A DNA stretch of 64,000 nucleotides from Acidiferrimicrobium sp. IK. Its GTDB lineage: Bacteria > Actinomycetota > Acidimicrobiia > Acidimicrobiales > Palsa-688. Where the stretch lies: the NCBI RefSeq assembly GCF_025499425.1, contig NZ_JAIMCB010000008.1:1-64000 (forward strand), written 5' to 3'. How positions within the stretch are numbered: position 1 is the stretch's first letter; each line of letters opens with the position of its first letter. Position numbers and translations under genes: made by a program. The notes beneath the pieces are model-generated. The model was not told the DNA's origin and made no database searches. It was given only the letters and a program-made list of their open reading frames with translations. Positions 15,642 through 25,245 of the stretch are shown here, piece by piece.

Positions 15642-17297
15642 GTGCCCTCGCTCCGCCTCACCGCCGCCGTCGCCGTCACCGCCCTCGTCGGGTGGTTGGC
15701 TGCCGCCGCGCCGGCGGACGCCGCCGGGATCCTGCCCGGGCCGACCACGACGGTCGGCGCGCCGACCACGGTGACGACCGCGCCGCCGGCCACGGCGGCG
15801 CCGTCCACGACCGTCGCGCCGCCGGCCACCGCCGCCCCCACCACCGCCGCCAAGCACGCAGGGTCGGCGCCGGCCACCGGGGTGCCGGCCGTGCCGACGG
15901 GCGGACCGCCGACCTCGGCGCCGGCTCCCGGAGCGCCGCCGGCGCCGCAGATCGATCTGGGCCCGTCGGTCGCCGCGGTCAACACCGACCTGGCGCAGCT
16001 GGCCGCGATCTCGTCCTACGGTCGGGTCCAGGCCGCGGTCGGCGCCGCGGAGGCGCAGCTCACCGCGGCCAAGGCCGGGGTCGCCGCCGCGCTGGCGAAC
16101 GCGGCCGCGGTCGGCGTCGAGCATCAGATCGCCGCCGGCCGGCTGGCCGGCGCCAGGAACCACATGGCCGGCCTGGCGCTGGCTGCCTACACCGGCGAGG
16201 CGTACGCCAACCCCGGCGCGGCGCAGGCCCTCTCCCCGACCGGCACGGTCAGCACGGCGGGGGGGATCACCCCAGACGTAGCCGCCGAGCAAGACGTCCT
16301 GCTCGGGATCGTCGTCGACCAGACCGAGAAGGTGTTCACCTCGGCGCGGGCGGTGCTGCGCGACGCCGACGCGGCCAGCGCCAAGGCCCGCGCCGATGTC
16401 GCGGCGGCCAACGCGGCGCAGGCCGGCGCGATCCAGGGGGTGGCCAACGCCAAAGCCGCGCTGGTCGCCGCGACCCGGGCGGCCACGGTGGCCGGGGCCG
16501 CGGCCCAGCAAGCCGCCGCGGGCGCTCCCGGCGCGTCGGCGGGAGGTGCGCAGCTGACCAGCGCCACCAGCCCAACGATGTCGGAGGCGCAGGCCGCGGC
16601 CGACGCCCCGACGATCCTCGGCCCGAGCGCGGCCACCGGCCCCGAGCTGGCCGCGTGGTTCGACTCGACCGGGCACCAGGCCAACACGACCGTGCCGATC
16701 GCCCAGCTGGCCGCCGACTACGTGTCGGCGGGGACCGCGACCGGGGTACGCGCCGACCTGGCGTTCGCGCAGTCGATCGTCGAGACCGGGTTCTTCAGCT
16801 TCCCCGCCGGCGGCCAGCTGACCGCCGCGGACAACAACTTCGCCGGGATCGGAGCGTGCGACTCCTGCGCCCACGGCTGGAGCTTCCCCGACGCCCTCAC
16901 CGGGGTCACCGCGCAAGAGCAGCTGCTCGAGGCGTACGCGTCGCCGACCAAGGTCGCGACGCCGCTGGTCGGACCGGTCGGGGTCGGCGGGTGCTGCGCC
17001 ACCTGGGTGCTGCTGGCCGGCAAGTGGGCGTCCTCCAAGCGCTACGGCGTGGAGATCCTCGCTATCTACAAGCAGATCCTCGACTGGGTGATCCCCCAGC
17101 GGCTCTTGGCCGCCGGGCTGGTCCCGCCCGGGTCGGTGGTCCCCGCACCGCCGGGTACCGAGGCGTCGGGGCCCGCCGGTCCGCCCGCCACCACCCAGCC
17201 CGCCCCGACCACCCAGGTCGCGCCGGCGACCAGCCCGGCGCCGCCCGCCGCCGCCCCGGCGACGACGGTGCCGTTGGCGCCGGTCGCCGGCGGCTAG
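15642..17297 (+). CDS. Secreted coiled-coil protein with C-terminal glucosaminidase/lysozyme-like domain
   Basis: About 551 aa from the GTG at 15642 (VPSLRLTAAVAVTALVGWLA, a signal peptide ending near APADAA). Residues ~35-115 are a Thr/Pro/Ala-rich linker, ~120-340 an Ala-rich coiled coil, and ~375-500 a PF01832-like domain with FAQSIVETGFFSFP (probable catalytic Glu), NNFAGIGACD and HGWSFPD. Cys pairs (CDSC and CC) may form disulfides. The tail is again Pro/Thr-rich. It probably trims peptidoglycan during growth or division. The upstream extension of this frame overlaps cysH and is not coding. Confidence 0.82.
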   Translation: MPSLRLTAAVAVTALVGWLAAAAPADAAGILPGPTTTVGAPTTVTTAPPATAAPSTTVAPPATAAPTTAAKHAGSAPATGVPAVPTGGPPTSAPAPGAPPAPQIDLGPSVAAVNTDLAQLAAISSYGRVQAAVGAAEAQLTAAKAGVAAALANAAAVGVEHQIAAGRLAGARNHMAGLALAAYTGEAYANPGAAQALSPTGTVSTAGGITPDVAAEQDVLLGIVVDQTEKVFTSARAVLRDADAASAKARADVAAANAAQAGAIQGVANAKAALVAATRAATVAGAAAQQAAAGAPGASAGGAQLTSATSPTMSEAQAAADAPTILGPSAATGPELAAWFDSTGHQANTTVPIAQLAADYVSAGTATGVRADLAFAQSIVETGFFSFPAGGQLTAADNNFAGIGACDSCAHGWSFPDALTGVTAQEQLLEAYASPTKVATPLVGPVGVGGCCATWVLLAGKWASSKRYGVEILAIYKQILDWVIPQRLLAAGLVPPGSVVPAPPGTEASGPAGPPATTQPAPTTQVAPATSPAPPAAAPATTVPLAPVAGG

Positions 17298-17321
17298 CCC
17301 GGGCCCGGCGTCGCGGCGGGC

Positions 17322-18797
17322 CTACCCGAGCTGCTCTACGAAGCGCTCCAGCTGCTTGAGGTTGCGGCACTCGTAGGCACCGTCGCAGTGCGCGGCGTAC
17401 TGCCCGACGATCGAGTCGCCGGTGTCCCAGTAGCTCTTCGGCTCCGGGTTGAGCCAGTAGACGTGACGGGCCTTCTTGGCCATCTCGGCCACCACCCACG
17501 ACTGGGAGGCGTGGTAGTTGTTGCGGGCGTCGCCCAGCAGCAACACGGTGGTCTTGCCGCTGATCTCCTTGCCCCACCGCTCCCAGTAGGTCTCCAGCGC
17601 GTGCCCGTAGTCGGAGTGGCCGTCCACCCAGATCACGTCCGCCTCGGTGTTGATCCGGTGGATGGCGTGGGCGATGTCCTCGGTGCTCTTGAAGTAGTCG
17701 GTGACCTCGTCGATCCCGTCGATGAACACGAACGAACGGACCCGGCTGAACTGGGAGCTGATGGCGTAGACCATCTGGAGGGTGAAGCGGGCGAACGCCG
17801 CGACCGACCCCGAGATGTCGGCGATGACCATGATCTCGGGCTTGGACGGGCGCGGGTAGCGGAACTGCGGGTCGGCCGGCACGCCGCCGGTGGACAGCGA
17901 GTGGCGCACGGTGGAACGGAAGTCGAGCGGGCCCTTCCGCCCGTGGCGGCGCTTGCGGGCCAGGCGCACCGCCAGCTTCCTTGTGAGCGGGGCGATGGCC
18001 TTGCGCAGCGACACCAGCTCGTCGCGGCTGGCGTGCATGAAGTCGATGTCCTCGGGCAGCGGCTTGCGCACCGCCCTGGCGACGGCCTCCGCGCCTCGAT
18101 CGGCGACCAGGCGGCGGCGGATCTCCGATTCGACCTCCCGGCGGAGGGCGTCGAGGCGGGCCTGGTACTCCTCGCGGGCCAGGCGCTCCTCGAGTTCGGT
18201 CAGCTGCTGGTCGGGCACCTTGGACTCGGCCTCGCCCATCATCCGCTCTAGGAGGCCTTCCAGGTCGAGCTGGCGCAGCGTCCGGTACAGGTAGTAGGTG
18301 CCGCCGACCGGCCGGCCGGGCTCCATGCCGGCGTAGCGGGTGACCGCGGCGCGCGCCAGGGCCCGCAGCAGCGCGTCGTTGCCGTCCATCAGCGCCCGGT
18401 AGAGCATCTCGGCGAGCTCCTCGGCGCTCAGCCCCTCACCGGAGCCGCCTTCCCCCTCCCGGGTGCCGGTGAGCTCGTCGAGCATGGACTCGATGCCGCC
18501 GTCGTCGGTCTCGTCTTCCTTCAGCCGGTAGTGGCTGCCCCGGAACGAGAAGTACACCTCGAAGACCGTCTCGAAGGCCTTCCAGTGGGCGTTGTTCTTG
18601 ACCATCGTCGCGGCGAGGGCGTACTTGAACGCGGAGCGGTCCTCGATCGGAACGTGGCGGAGGGCTTCCATCGCGTCGAGGTTCTCCGTCAGGCTGACGG
18701 GTATACCGGCCCGGCGCAGCTCGGTCACGAACCCGGCGAGGGTCTCGAGCATCCCCCCGTCGAAACCGGAGGGGAGGGCGGTCACGTCATCAGCCAT
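17322..18797 (-). CDS. VWA-domain (CoxE-like) protein
   Basis: The 491-aa protein has an N-terminal CoxE-like region (LTENLDAMEALRHVPIEDR, then FKYALAATMVKN) and a C-terminal von Willebrand A domain with a MIDAS-like start MVIADISGSVAAFARFTLQM, then FVFIDGIDEVTDYF. Such proteins pair with MoxR AAA+ ATPases to insert metals or remodel protein complexes. The MoxR gene lies 9 bases upstream in the same operon. No CO dehydrogenase genes are nearby, so the client is unknown. Confidence 0.88.
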   Translation of the reverse strand: MADDVTALPSGFDGGMLETLAGFVTELRRAGIPVSLTENLDAMEALRHVPIEDRSAFKYALAATMVKNNAHWKAFETVFEVYFSFRGSHYRLKEDETDDGGIESMLDELTGTREGEGGSGEGLSAEELAEMLYRALMDGNDALLRALARAAVTRYAGMEPGRPVGGTYYLYRTLRQLDLEGLLERMMGEAESKVPDQQLTELEERLAREEYQARLDALRREVESEIRRRLVADRGAEAVARAVRKPLPEDIDFMHASRDELVSLRKAIAPLTRKLAVRLARKRRHGRKGPLDFRSTVRHSLSTGGVPADPQFRYPRPSKPEIMVIADISGSVAAFARFTLQMVYAISSQFSRVRSFVFIDGIDEVTDYFKSTEDIAHAIHRINTEADVIWVDGHSDYGHALETYWERWGKEISGKTTVLLLGDARNNYHASQSWVVAEMAKKARHVYWLNPEPKSYWDTGDSIVGQYAAHCDGAYECRNLKQLERFVEQLG

Positions 18798-18806
18798 CGG
18801 GGCGCC

Positions 18807-19706
18807 TCAGCGGGTGGGGCCGTTGGCGCTGCTCAGGTCCTTGGCCGCCTTCTCGATGTCGGACTGGTACTTGAGCAGGACGTGCAAGGTTTCCTTGGCG
18901 GACTCCGCGTCGACGTGGTCGATACCGAGCAGGAGGAGGGTCCGGGCCCAGTCGAGCGTCTCGGACACCGACGGCGCTTTTTTCAGCTCCAGGCTGCGGA
19001 TCGAGCGGACGATGCGCACGATCTGCTCGGCCAGAGACTCGGTGATCCCGGCCACCTTGGTCAGCACGATCTCTTTCTCGCGCTCGATGTCGGGGTAGTC
19101 GATGTGGAGGAACAAGCACCGCCGCTTGAGCGCCTCCGACAGCTCCCTGGTGTTGTTGGAGGTGAGGAACACCAGCGGGATCTGCTTGGCCGCCACCGTC
19201 CCGAGCTCCGGGATCGACACCTGGTAGTCGGAGAGGATCTCGAGGAGTAGGGCCTCGGTCTCGACCTCGACCCGGTCGACCTCGTCGATGAGCAGCACGA
19301 CGGGTTCCTCGGCGCGGATCGCCTCGAGCAGGGGCCGGGTGAGCAAGAAGTCCTCGGAGAAGATGTCCTCTTCGATGTCGCTCCACTCGCCGGCGGACTC
19401 CCCTACCCGCTGGGCCTGGATCCGCAGGAGCTGCTTTTTGTAGTTCCACTCGTAGAGGGCCTTGGACTCGTCGAGGCCCTCGTAGCACTGCAGGCGGATG
19501 AGGCGGGCGCCGGTCAGCTCGGCGACCGACTTGGCCAGCTGGGTCTTGCCTGTCCCGGCCGGCCCTTCGACCAGGATCGGCTTGCCCAGACGGTCGGCGA
19601 GGAAGACCACACCGGCGATGCTGTCGTCGGAGAGGTAGTCGACCGTCCGCAGGCCGTCGCGTACGACATTCGGCGAGTCGAAACGGCTGACGGTGACATC
19701 GGTCAC
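18807..19706 (-). CDS. MoxR-family AAA+ ATPase
   Basis: The 299-aa protein has Walker A VEGPAGTGKTQLAKS (about residues 48-62), Walker B VVLLIDEVDR, sensor 1 FLTSNNTREL and the arginine-finger region LKRRCLFLHI. MoxR ATPases act as chaperones with VWA partners; the CoxE-like VWA gene follows by 9 bases. The start is GTG at 19706. It is divergent from the small gene at 19837. Confidence 0.92.
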   Translation of the reverse strand: MTDVTVSRFDSPNVVRDGLRTVDYLSDDSIAGVVFLADRLGKPILVEGPAGTGKTQLAKSVAELTGARLIRLQCYEGLDESKALYEWNYKKQLLRIQAQRVGESAGEWSDIEEDIFSEDFLLTRPLLEAIRAEEPVVLLIDEVDRVEVETEALLLEILSDYQVSIPELGTVAAKQIPLVFLTSNNTRELSEALKRRCLFLHIDYPDIEREKEIVLTKVAGITESLAEQIVRIVRSIRSLELKKAPSVSETLDWARTLLLLGIDHVDAESAKETLHVLLKYQSDIEKAAKDLSSANGPTR

Positions 19707-19836
19707 TAGTGATCCCTCCGGAGGACGACGGAAACCGTCAGACTACCCGGGGTCCCGTGATCGGCCGGGGGACGGCCGGAGAGGAGTTCGCCGCGGCGTT
19801 CCCCCCGAGACGCCCCGGGCGCCTAGCCTCGGGGGA

Positions 19837-20277
19837 ATGGTGTTCACGATGGTCCGGCGGCCAGCGGCGCCTAGGCGGGACGAGGCGGATCTCCTCCTGC
19901 AGGAGCTGACCGCCGTCTTGGAGCAGCTGGAGCCGGCGGCGGACAGCGATCGGCGGGCGGGGGGTGGGGCGCAGACCCGCCTCCGGGCCCGCAAAATATT
20001 GATGGCGGTCCAGACGTACCTGCGGGGGGTGCAGCCGGCGCACGTCGCGCTCGGCTCGGTGGCAGAGGAGGCCCTCGCGCTGTTCGAGGACAGCGACGAC
20101 GGGACCCCGCCGCTCGAGGTGGTAGCGGTGGCGGCCCCGCTGGCCCGGCTGCGGGAGCTGAGCGACGCGCCGGCGGCGGCCGACGACACCAGCGCGGACG
20201 GCGCGCTGATCGACCGGTACAACCGCGACGACCTGACCCGCCTGGAGGGCCGGCGCCGCCGGCCGTGGAGGCACTGA
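19837..20277 (+). CDS. Hypothetical alpha-helical protein
   Basis: The 146-aa frame starts at ATG 19837 after a GGGGGA SD-like stretch. It reads MVFTMVRRPAAPRRDEADLL, then LQELTAVLEQLEP and TRLRARKILMAVQTYLRG. It is Leu- and Ala-rich and probably helical, with no membrane segment and no recognised family. It lies between divergent moxR and convergent proA. Earlier in-frame starts (19693) overlap the moxR start and are less likely. Confidence 0.55.
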   Translation: MVFTMVRRPAAPRRDEADLLLQELTAVLEQLEPAADSDRRAGGGAQTRLRARKILMAVQTYLRGVQPAHVALGSVAEEALALFEDSDDGTPPLEVVAVAAPLARLRELSDAPAAADDTSADGALIDRYNRDDLTRLEGRRRRPWRH

Positions 20278-20294
20278 CCCGCAGGCCGGGCGGC

Positions 20295-21542
20295 TTAGGG
20301 CCGGGTCTGCCCTTGGCCGGTCACCAGGTACTTGGTGGTGGTCAGTTCCCGCAGGCCCATCGGGCCCCGGGCGTGGAGCTTCTGGGTGCTGATGCCGATC
20401 TCCGCGCCGAACCCGAACTCCTCGCCGTCGGTGAACCGGGTGGATGCGTTGACCACCACCGCGGCCGCGTCGACCTCCTGCTGGAAGCGCTGGGCGGCCC
20501 TCAAGTCGGCGGTGACGATGGCCTCGGTGTGCCCGCTGCCATGGGCGCTGATGTGGGTGATCGCCGCGTCGAGGTCGTCGACGACGGCGACGCTTAGCAC
20601 CAGGTCCAGGAACTCGGCGGAGAAATCGGCGTCGGTGGCCGGGGCCATGCGGTCCGGGCCGACGATGCGCCGGGCTGCGTCGTCGCCGCGCAGCTCGACG
20701 CCGTCAAGGGCGGCGGCCGCCTGCGGCAGGAACAGCGGGGCGACATCGGCGTGCACGAGCAGCGACTCGGTGGCGTTGCACACGCTCGGGCGCTGGGTCT
20801 TGCCGTTCACCAGGATCGCCAGCGCCATCGCCAGGTCGGCGGACGCGTCTACATAGACGTGGCAGTTGCCTTCCCCGTCGATGATCGTGGGCACCGTCGC
20901 GTTGTCGATCACCGCCTCGATGAGGGTGCGCCCGCCTCGGGGGACCAGGCAGTCGATGACGCCCCGCATGCGCATGAACGCGGTCGCTGACTCCCGGCTG
21001 GTGTCTTCCACCAGCACCAGCGCGTCCTCCGGGACACCGGCTTTGGCGTACCCGGCGCGGAGGGCGGCGGCGACGGCCTGGTTGGAGGTGATGGCCGCGG
21101 AGCTGCCCCGCAAGAAAGCGACGTTGCCGGACTTGAGGCACAGCGCGGCCGCGTCGCTGGTGACGTTGGGCCGGTTCTCGTAGATGATCCCGACCACGCC
21201 GAGGGGCACCCGGACCTTGCGGATCTCCAGTCCGTTGGGGCGCCGCCACCCTTCGACGGTCTCGCCGACGGGATCGGGGAGGGCCGCCACCTGCCGCAAC
21301 CCGCTGGCCATGGACTCCACCCGGGATTCGCTGAGACGCAGCCGGTCGAGCACCGCCGGCGTGGCGTCGGCCCGCTCGGCTCGCTCCAGATCGGCCCGGT
21401 TGGCGGCCAGCACCTCCGAGGTGTGAGCTTCGAGCACGTCGGCCGCGGCGCGCAGCGCGGCGTCCTTCGCGGCGGTGGACAGCTGGGCGACCACCCGGCT
21501 GGCGGTACGGGCCCGCGCCCCGAGCGCTTCGAGGGAGTGCAC
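20295..21542 (-). CDS. proA: Gamma-glutamyl phosphate reductase
   Basis: About 415 aa from the GTG at 21542 (VHSLEALGARARTASRVVAQ). GVVGIIYENRPNVTSDAAAL and the catalytic-Cys segment QRPSVCNATESLLVH identify ProA, and the length is typical. It reduces glutamyl-5-phosphate to the semialdehyde in proline synthesis, after ProB at 23403-24500. In many actinobacteria proB and proA are adjacent; here gnd and a coiled-coil gene intervene. Longer upstream starts run over the tandem repeat at 21604-21637 and are rejected. Confidence 0.95.
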   Translation of the reverse strand: MHSLEALGARARTASRVVAQLSTAAKDAALRAAADVLEAHTSEVLAANRADLERAERADATPAVLDRLRLSESRVESMASGLRQVAALPDPVGETVEGWRRPNGLEIRKVRVPLGVVGIIYENRPNVTSDAAALCLKSGNVAFLRGSSAAITSNQAVAAALRAGYAKAGVPEDALVLVEDTSRESATAFMRMRGVIDCLVPRGGRTLIEAVIDNATVPTIIDGEGNCHVYVDASADLAMALAILVNGKTQRPSVCNATESLLVHADVAPLFLPQAAAALDGVELRGDDAARRIVGPDRMAPATDADFSAEFLDLVLSVAVVDDLDAAITHISAHGSGHTEAIVTADLRAAQRFQQEVDAAAVVVNASTRFTDGEEFGFGAEIGISTQKLHARGPMGLRELTTTKYLVTGQGQTRP

Positions 21543-21603
21543 GATTGCGATCGTACCGCCGCGGTCGCCCCCGGGCCGCAGGGTCGGGCTGCTCGCGCGT
21601 CGG

Positions 21604-21637
21604 CTGCTCGTAGCATCGGGCTGCTCGTAGCATCGGG
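21604..21637. repeat. Two-copy 17-bp tandem repeat in the proA/coiled-coil intergenic region
   Basis: CTGCTCGTAGCATCGGG is repeated perfectly at 21604-21620 and 21621-21637, with a degenerate third copy just upstream. It lies directly before the GTG at 21640 and about 60 bases upstream of proA on the other strand, so it could be slippage or a duplicated binding site. Confidence 0.6.
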
Positions 21638-21639
21638 CC

Positions 21640-22248
21640 GTGCCGTTGCGTCCCCGTCGAAGGCGACCAGCAACCCGGGACGCCATCGAGGAGGCCGACG
21701 TCGGCGCCGAGCTGACCCGGGCCATCGGCGAGACCCAGGCCCGCTACCAGACGCTGCGGCTTCGCGCCGCGGAGCTGATGGCGCATCAAAAGCAGGCGGA
21801 CGCGGCCCGCCACCGGGCCCGGCGGGCCGCGGCCCGCCTCGAGGAGGCGATCCGCGCTGCTCTGGCCGCCGCGGAGCGCGCCGAGCGCCAGGGCGACACC
21901 GAGAGCGCGGCCGCCCACCGAGCGGACGCGGCGCGCGACGCCCGGCGGCTGGCGGTCACCCGGCGCGACCTCGACCAGCTCGACGCGCTCGCCCGGCGCT
22001 GGTCAGGTGACGCCACCGCGACGATGGAGGCGGTGGAGGGCCACCTGGCGGTCCTCCGCCGCCGGCTGAGCGAGCATCAGCAGCTCCTGGCCGAACTGCG
22101 ACAGGCGGAGGCCCGGGAGCGGCTCAATCAGGCCGTGGCCGGCTCCCGGTGGGCTCCCCGACCCGCGCCGGACCTGGACGCGCTCCGCGACGAGGTCCGG
22201 CGCCGATGGGCGGAGGCGTCCGGCGGCGGTCCCGGCGTCGCGGGATGA
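21640..22248 (+). CDS. Coiled-coil protein, PspA/IM30-like
   Basis: The 202-aa product is almost entirely helical and rich in Ala, Arg, Glu and Gln: IGETQARYQTLRLRAAELMA, then RAARRLEEAI-type repeats and DLDQLDALARRW. Length and heptad pattern resemble PspA/IM30 membrane-maintenance proteins, but I cannot align the conserved PspA N-terminal amphipathic helix. The start is GTG at 21640, 3 nt after the tandem repeat, with no clear SD. It converges on gnd. Treat the PspA link as inference. Confidence 0.6.
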   Translation: MPLRPRRRRPATRDAIEEADVGAELTRAIGETQARYQTLRLRAAELMAHQKQADAARHRARRAAARLEEAIRAALAAAERAERQGDTESAAAHRADAARDARRLAVTRRDLDQLDALARRWSGDATATMEAVEGHLAVLRRRLSEHQQLLAELRQAEARERLNQAVAGSRWAPRPAPDLDALRDEVRRRWAEASGGGPGVAG

Positions 22249-22281
22249 CCCCGAAAGCCCGGCTCAGGCGGTCCACCCGGC

Positions 22282-23298
22282 TCAGGCGGTCTTCTCGTTG
22301 TGGCCGCCGAACTCCTTGCGCATCGCGGAGAGGATCTTGTCGGCGAAGTCGCCCTCCCCGCGGGAGCTGAACCGCTCGAGCAAGGCGGTGGTCAGCACGT
22401 AGGCGGGGACACCCTCGTCGATGGCCGCCTTCACCGTCCAGCGACCCTCCCCGGAGTCCGACACCCGACCGCTGAAGGTCTCGAGCTTCGGGTCGGCGGA
22501 CAGCGCGTGAGCGGTGAGGTCGAGCAGCCAGGAGGCGATGACGCTCCCCCTCCGCCACACCTCGGCCACCTCGGCGGTGTCGATGTCGTACTGGTAGTAC
22601 TGCGGCTCGGCCAGCGGCGCGGTCTCCGCGTCGCCCGGACCGGACTCCTCGGCGCCGATGTTGGCCTTGGCCAGGATGGCCAAGCCCTCTGCGTAGGCGG
22701 CCATCGCCCCGTACTCGATGCCGTTGTGGACCATCTTCACGAAATGGCCGGCCCCGTTGGGACCGCAGTGCAGCCATCCCTGCTCCGCCGGGGAGGGATC
22801 GCCGGTGCGGCCCTCGGTGCGGGGCGCGGCGTCCACGCCGGGGGCGATGGTTCGAAACAGCGGCGCCAGGCGGTCGACGACTTGGTCCTCGCCGCCGATC
22901 ATCAAGCAGAACCCTCGCTCCAGGCCGAACACCCCGCCGCTGGTCCCGACGTCGACGTAGTGGATGCCCTTCGCCTTGAGCGCCGCGGCGCGGTGGATGT
23001 CGTCTTGGTAGTGGGAGTTGCCACCGTCGATGATGATGTCGCCTTCGCCCATCGCGTCGGCCAGCTGGTTGACGGTGTCGCCGGTGAACGCGGCGGGAAC
23101 CATGACCCACGCCGCCTTCGGTGACTCCAGCTTGGCGACGAAGTCCTCGATGCTGCTCGCGCCGGTGGCGCCCTCCGACTCCAGGGCCTTCACCGCGTCG
23201 GCGCTCACGTCGTAGACGACGCACGTGTGCCCGTCGCGCTGCAAGCGGCGCACCAGGTTGGCGCCCATACGTCCGAGTCCGACCATGCCGAGTTGCAC
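22282..23298 (-). CDS. gnd: 6-phosphogluconate dehydrogenase, short (NAD-type) form
   Basis: The 338-aa protein begins [20 protein letters not shown] (Rossmann GxGxMG) and contains [32 protein letters not shown] and [20 protein letters not shown], the substrate-binding and catalytic Lys region. It oxidatively decarboxylates 6-phosphogluconate to ribulose-5-phosphate. The length is that of the short GntZ/GndA-like class rather than the 470-aa class. A good SD (AGGAGG) precedes the ATG. It lies between proB and proA. Confidence 0.95.
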   Translation of the reverse strand: MQLGMVGLGRMGANLVRRLQRDGHTCVVYDVSADAVKALESEGATGASSIEDFVAKLESPKAAWVMVPAAFTGDTVNQLADAMGEGDIIIDGGNSHYQDDIHRAAALKAKGIHYVDVGTSGGVFGLERGFCLMIGGEDQVVDRLAPLFRTIAPGVDAAPRTEGRTGDPSPAEQGWLHCGPNGAGHFVKMVHNGIEYGAMAAYAEGLAILAKANIGAEESGPGDAETAPLAEPQYYQYDIDTAEVAEVWRRGSVIASWLLDLTAHALSADPKLETFSGRVSDSGEGRWTVKAAIDEGVPAYVLTTALLERFSSRGEGDFADKILSAMRKEFGGHNEKTA

Positions 23299-23402
23299 TT
23301 GAGTCCTCCTTCGCCCCGCACCGAGCGAGACGCTTCAGTCAAGCACCTACCCCGCCGGCCGCCGGCCCCACCAGCGCGCCGCCGTGGCGGAGCAGGGTCA
23401 GG

Positions 23403-24500
23403 TCACGGGAGGAGGACCAGATCGTCGCGGTGGACGATCTCGTGGGCGACGTCGCCGGGCAGCTCCGACGTGCGCCGCCCGGCCCACTCCTTGACCACCG
23501 ACGCCGGGTGGCGGACCAGGCCTTTGGCGAAGGTCCGCCCGTCGGGACCGGCGATCTCCACCGCGTCGTCGGCGTCGAAGTCGCCGTGGACGCCGGCGAC
23601 GCCGGCGGGCAGCAGCGAGACGCCCCGCTCCCGGAGGGCGGTGGCCGCGCCGGCGTCGACGACCACGGTCCCCGACGACCCGACCGCGAAGGCGATCCAC
23701 AGCTTCCGGGCGGGCAGGCGCTGCCCTCGGGGCACGAACACCGTGCCGGCGCCGGCCGTGCCGGCCAGCGCCGCGGCGAGGACATCTGGGCGGTCGGCGC
23801 CGGCGATCACGGCTCGCACGCCGGACCACGCGGCGATCTTGGCTGCGGTCAGCTTGGAGGCCATCCCCCCCGAACCCCGGTCGGTGCCCGCACCGCCGGC
23901 CAGCGCCTCGATCTCGGCGTCGACCTCCACGATCTCCTCGATGAGCGACGCGTCGTGGTGGCTGCGGGGGTCCCCGGTGAACAGGCCGGGGGTGTCGGTC
24001 AAAAGCACCAGCGCGTCGGCGTGGAGCAGGTGGGCGACCAGCGCAGCCAGGCGGTCGTTGTCGCCGAAGCGGATCTCTTCGTCGGCGATGGCGTCGTTCT
24101 CGTTGATGACCGGCACCACCCCGAGGTCCAGGAGGTGGTTGAGGGTGCGCCGGGCGTGGAGGTACTGGCGGCGGTGACCGAAGTCGAGCGGGGCCAGCAG
24201 CACCTGCCCGGCGACCAGCCCCCGGGCCCGCAGGGCCTCCTCCCACGCCGCGAACAGGTAGCCCTGCCCGACCGCCGACACCGCCTGGAGGACCGCCGGG
24301 TCGCTCGGGCGGGGGTCCAACCCGAGGACCGGGAGGCCCGCCGCGATGGCGCCGCTTGTGACCACCACCACCCGATCGCCCGACGCCCGCTGCTCGGCGA
24401 CCTCACCGGCCAGCTTGTGGATGGCCCCGACGGTGAGCATGCCCCGCTCGTCGGTCACCGACGACGTGCCGATCTTCACCACGATCACCCGGCCGCTCAC
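23403..24500 (-). CDS. proB: Glutamate 5-kinase with C-terminal PUA domain
   Basis: The 365-aa protein begins VIVVKIGTSSVTDERGMLTV and has GVVPVINENDAI, DRGSGGMASKLTAAKIAAWS and a C-terminal PUA domain (about residues 275-355, ending VLVRHPASVVKEWAG-like sequence). It phosphorylates glutamate, the first and proline-inhibited step of proline synthesis. It follows obgE in the usual actinobacterial order but is separated from it here by a TA module. Confidence 0.95.
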   Translation of the reverse strand: MSGRVIVVKIGTSSVTDERGMLTVGAIHKLAGEVAEQRASGDRVVVVTSGAIAAGLPVLGLDPRPSDPAVLQAVSAVGQGYLFAAWEEALRARGLVAGQVLLAPLDFGHRRQYLHARRTLNHLLDLGVVPVINENDAIADEEIRFGDNDRLAALVAHLLHADALVLLTDTPGLFTGDPRSHHDASLIEEIVEVDAEIEALAGGAGTDRGSGGMASKLTAAKIAAWSGVRAVIAGADRPDVLAAALAGTAGAGTVFVPRGQRLPARKLWIAFAVGSSGTVVVDAGAATALRERGVSLLPAGVAGVHGDFDADDAVEIAGPDGRTFAKGLVRHPASVVKEWAGRRTSELPGDVAHEIVHRDDLVLLP

Positions 24501-24567
24501 CCCTCCAGTGTGCCAGCCCGCCGGGGGGCGCCTTCTGCGCCCGGCCGGCGTCGTCCTCGGCGGCGCC

Positions 24568-24972
24568 TCAACCGCCAGGCGCCTCGACGACCATGCCCTG
24601 CGCCCGGGCCGCTTCCGCCAGCCGAGCGTCGTATGTCACGAACACCCCGAGGTCCCTGCCGGCCGCCAACGCCGACGCCAGGTGGACCGCGTCGAGAGAC
24701 CGCAACCCGGGCGGGCGAAGGTCGCCGGCAAGATCGAGCAGCTGCTCGTCGAGGCGGATGAGGTGCACCGCAGCCATGAGTCGCCGGGCGTCACCGACTA
24801 GATCGTCGTTGCCCGAACGGCGCAGCGCCCGGACGGTCTCCACCCGCAGCAACGTCGAAGACAGCCGGTGCGGCCACCGCCGCAGCCGGATGCGCAGCGC
24901 CTCGGACTCCGGTTCGGCGACGAGGAGCTTCAAAAAGGCGGACGTGTCGAGGTATGCGGCCTCAGCGCTCAT
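24568..24972 (-). CDS. vapC: VapC-type PIN-domain toxin
   Basis: The 134-aa protein has the PIN acidic residues in YLDTSAFLKLL (Asp8), TLLRVETVRAL (Glu) and RSLDAVHLASA (Asp), plus FVTYDARLAEAA (Asp). VapC toxins are Mg-dependent RNases that cut tRNA or rRNA. The gene overlaps its antitoxin by 11 bp. All acidic positions are intact, unlike the decayed PIN gene at 1462. It lies between obgE and proB. Confidence 0.9.
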   Translation of the reverse strand: MSAEAAYLDTSAFLKLLVAEPESEALRIRLRRWPHRLSSTLLRVETVRALRRSGNDDLVGDARRLMAAVHLIRLDEQLLDLAGDLRPPGLRSLDAVHLASALAAGRDLGVFVTYDARLAEAARAQGMVVEAPGG

Positions 24973-25240
24973 CGGCGCGCAGCTGCGCTAGTGCCTCCGA
25001 CGGAGACGTCGGCCGCTGGCCGGGCAATCCGAGGTCGTCGGCCAGGTCCAACAGGTCGCCGCTCGTCGGCGTGGCCCGCCCCTCGAGCACCAGCTGCTCG
25101 AGCGCCCCGGCCCGGAAAGGGACCAGCCGAGCCACTGGGTGTCCGTGATCGGTCACCTCGATGGATTCGCCTGCCGCGACCCGCCGCAGAAGGGCGCTGG
25201 CCTGCTGCCGCAACTCGCGAACACCTACACTGTAACTCAC
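24962..25240 (-). CDS. Phd/YefM-type antitoxin for the VapC toxin
   Basis: From the GTG at 25240 the 92-aa protein reads VSYSVGVRELRQQASALLRR, then VAAGESIEVTDHGHPVARLV and PFRAGALEQLVLEG, a Phd/YefM DNA-binding domain and toxin-neutralising tail. The track-open TTG/ATG seven codons upstream is less likely because the fold starts at VSYSV. A TACCTT -10-like element about 10 bases upstream suggests a leaderless or near-leaderless mRNA overlapping an operator-like dyad. Confidence 0.85.
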   Translation of the reverse strand: MSYSVGVRELRQQASALLRRVAAGESIEVTDHGHPVARLVPFRAGALEQLVLEGRATPTSGDLLDLADDLGLPGQRPTSPSEALAQLRADER

Positions 25241-25245
25241 GGTGC

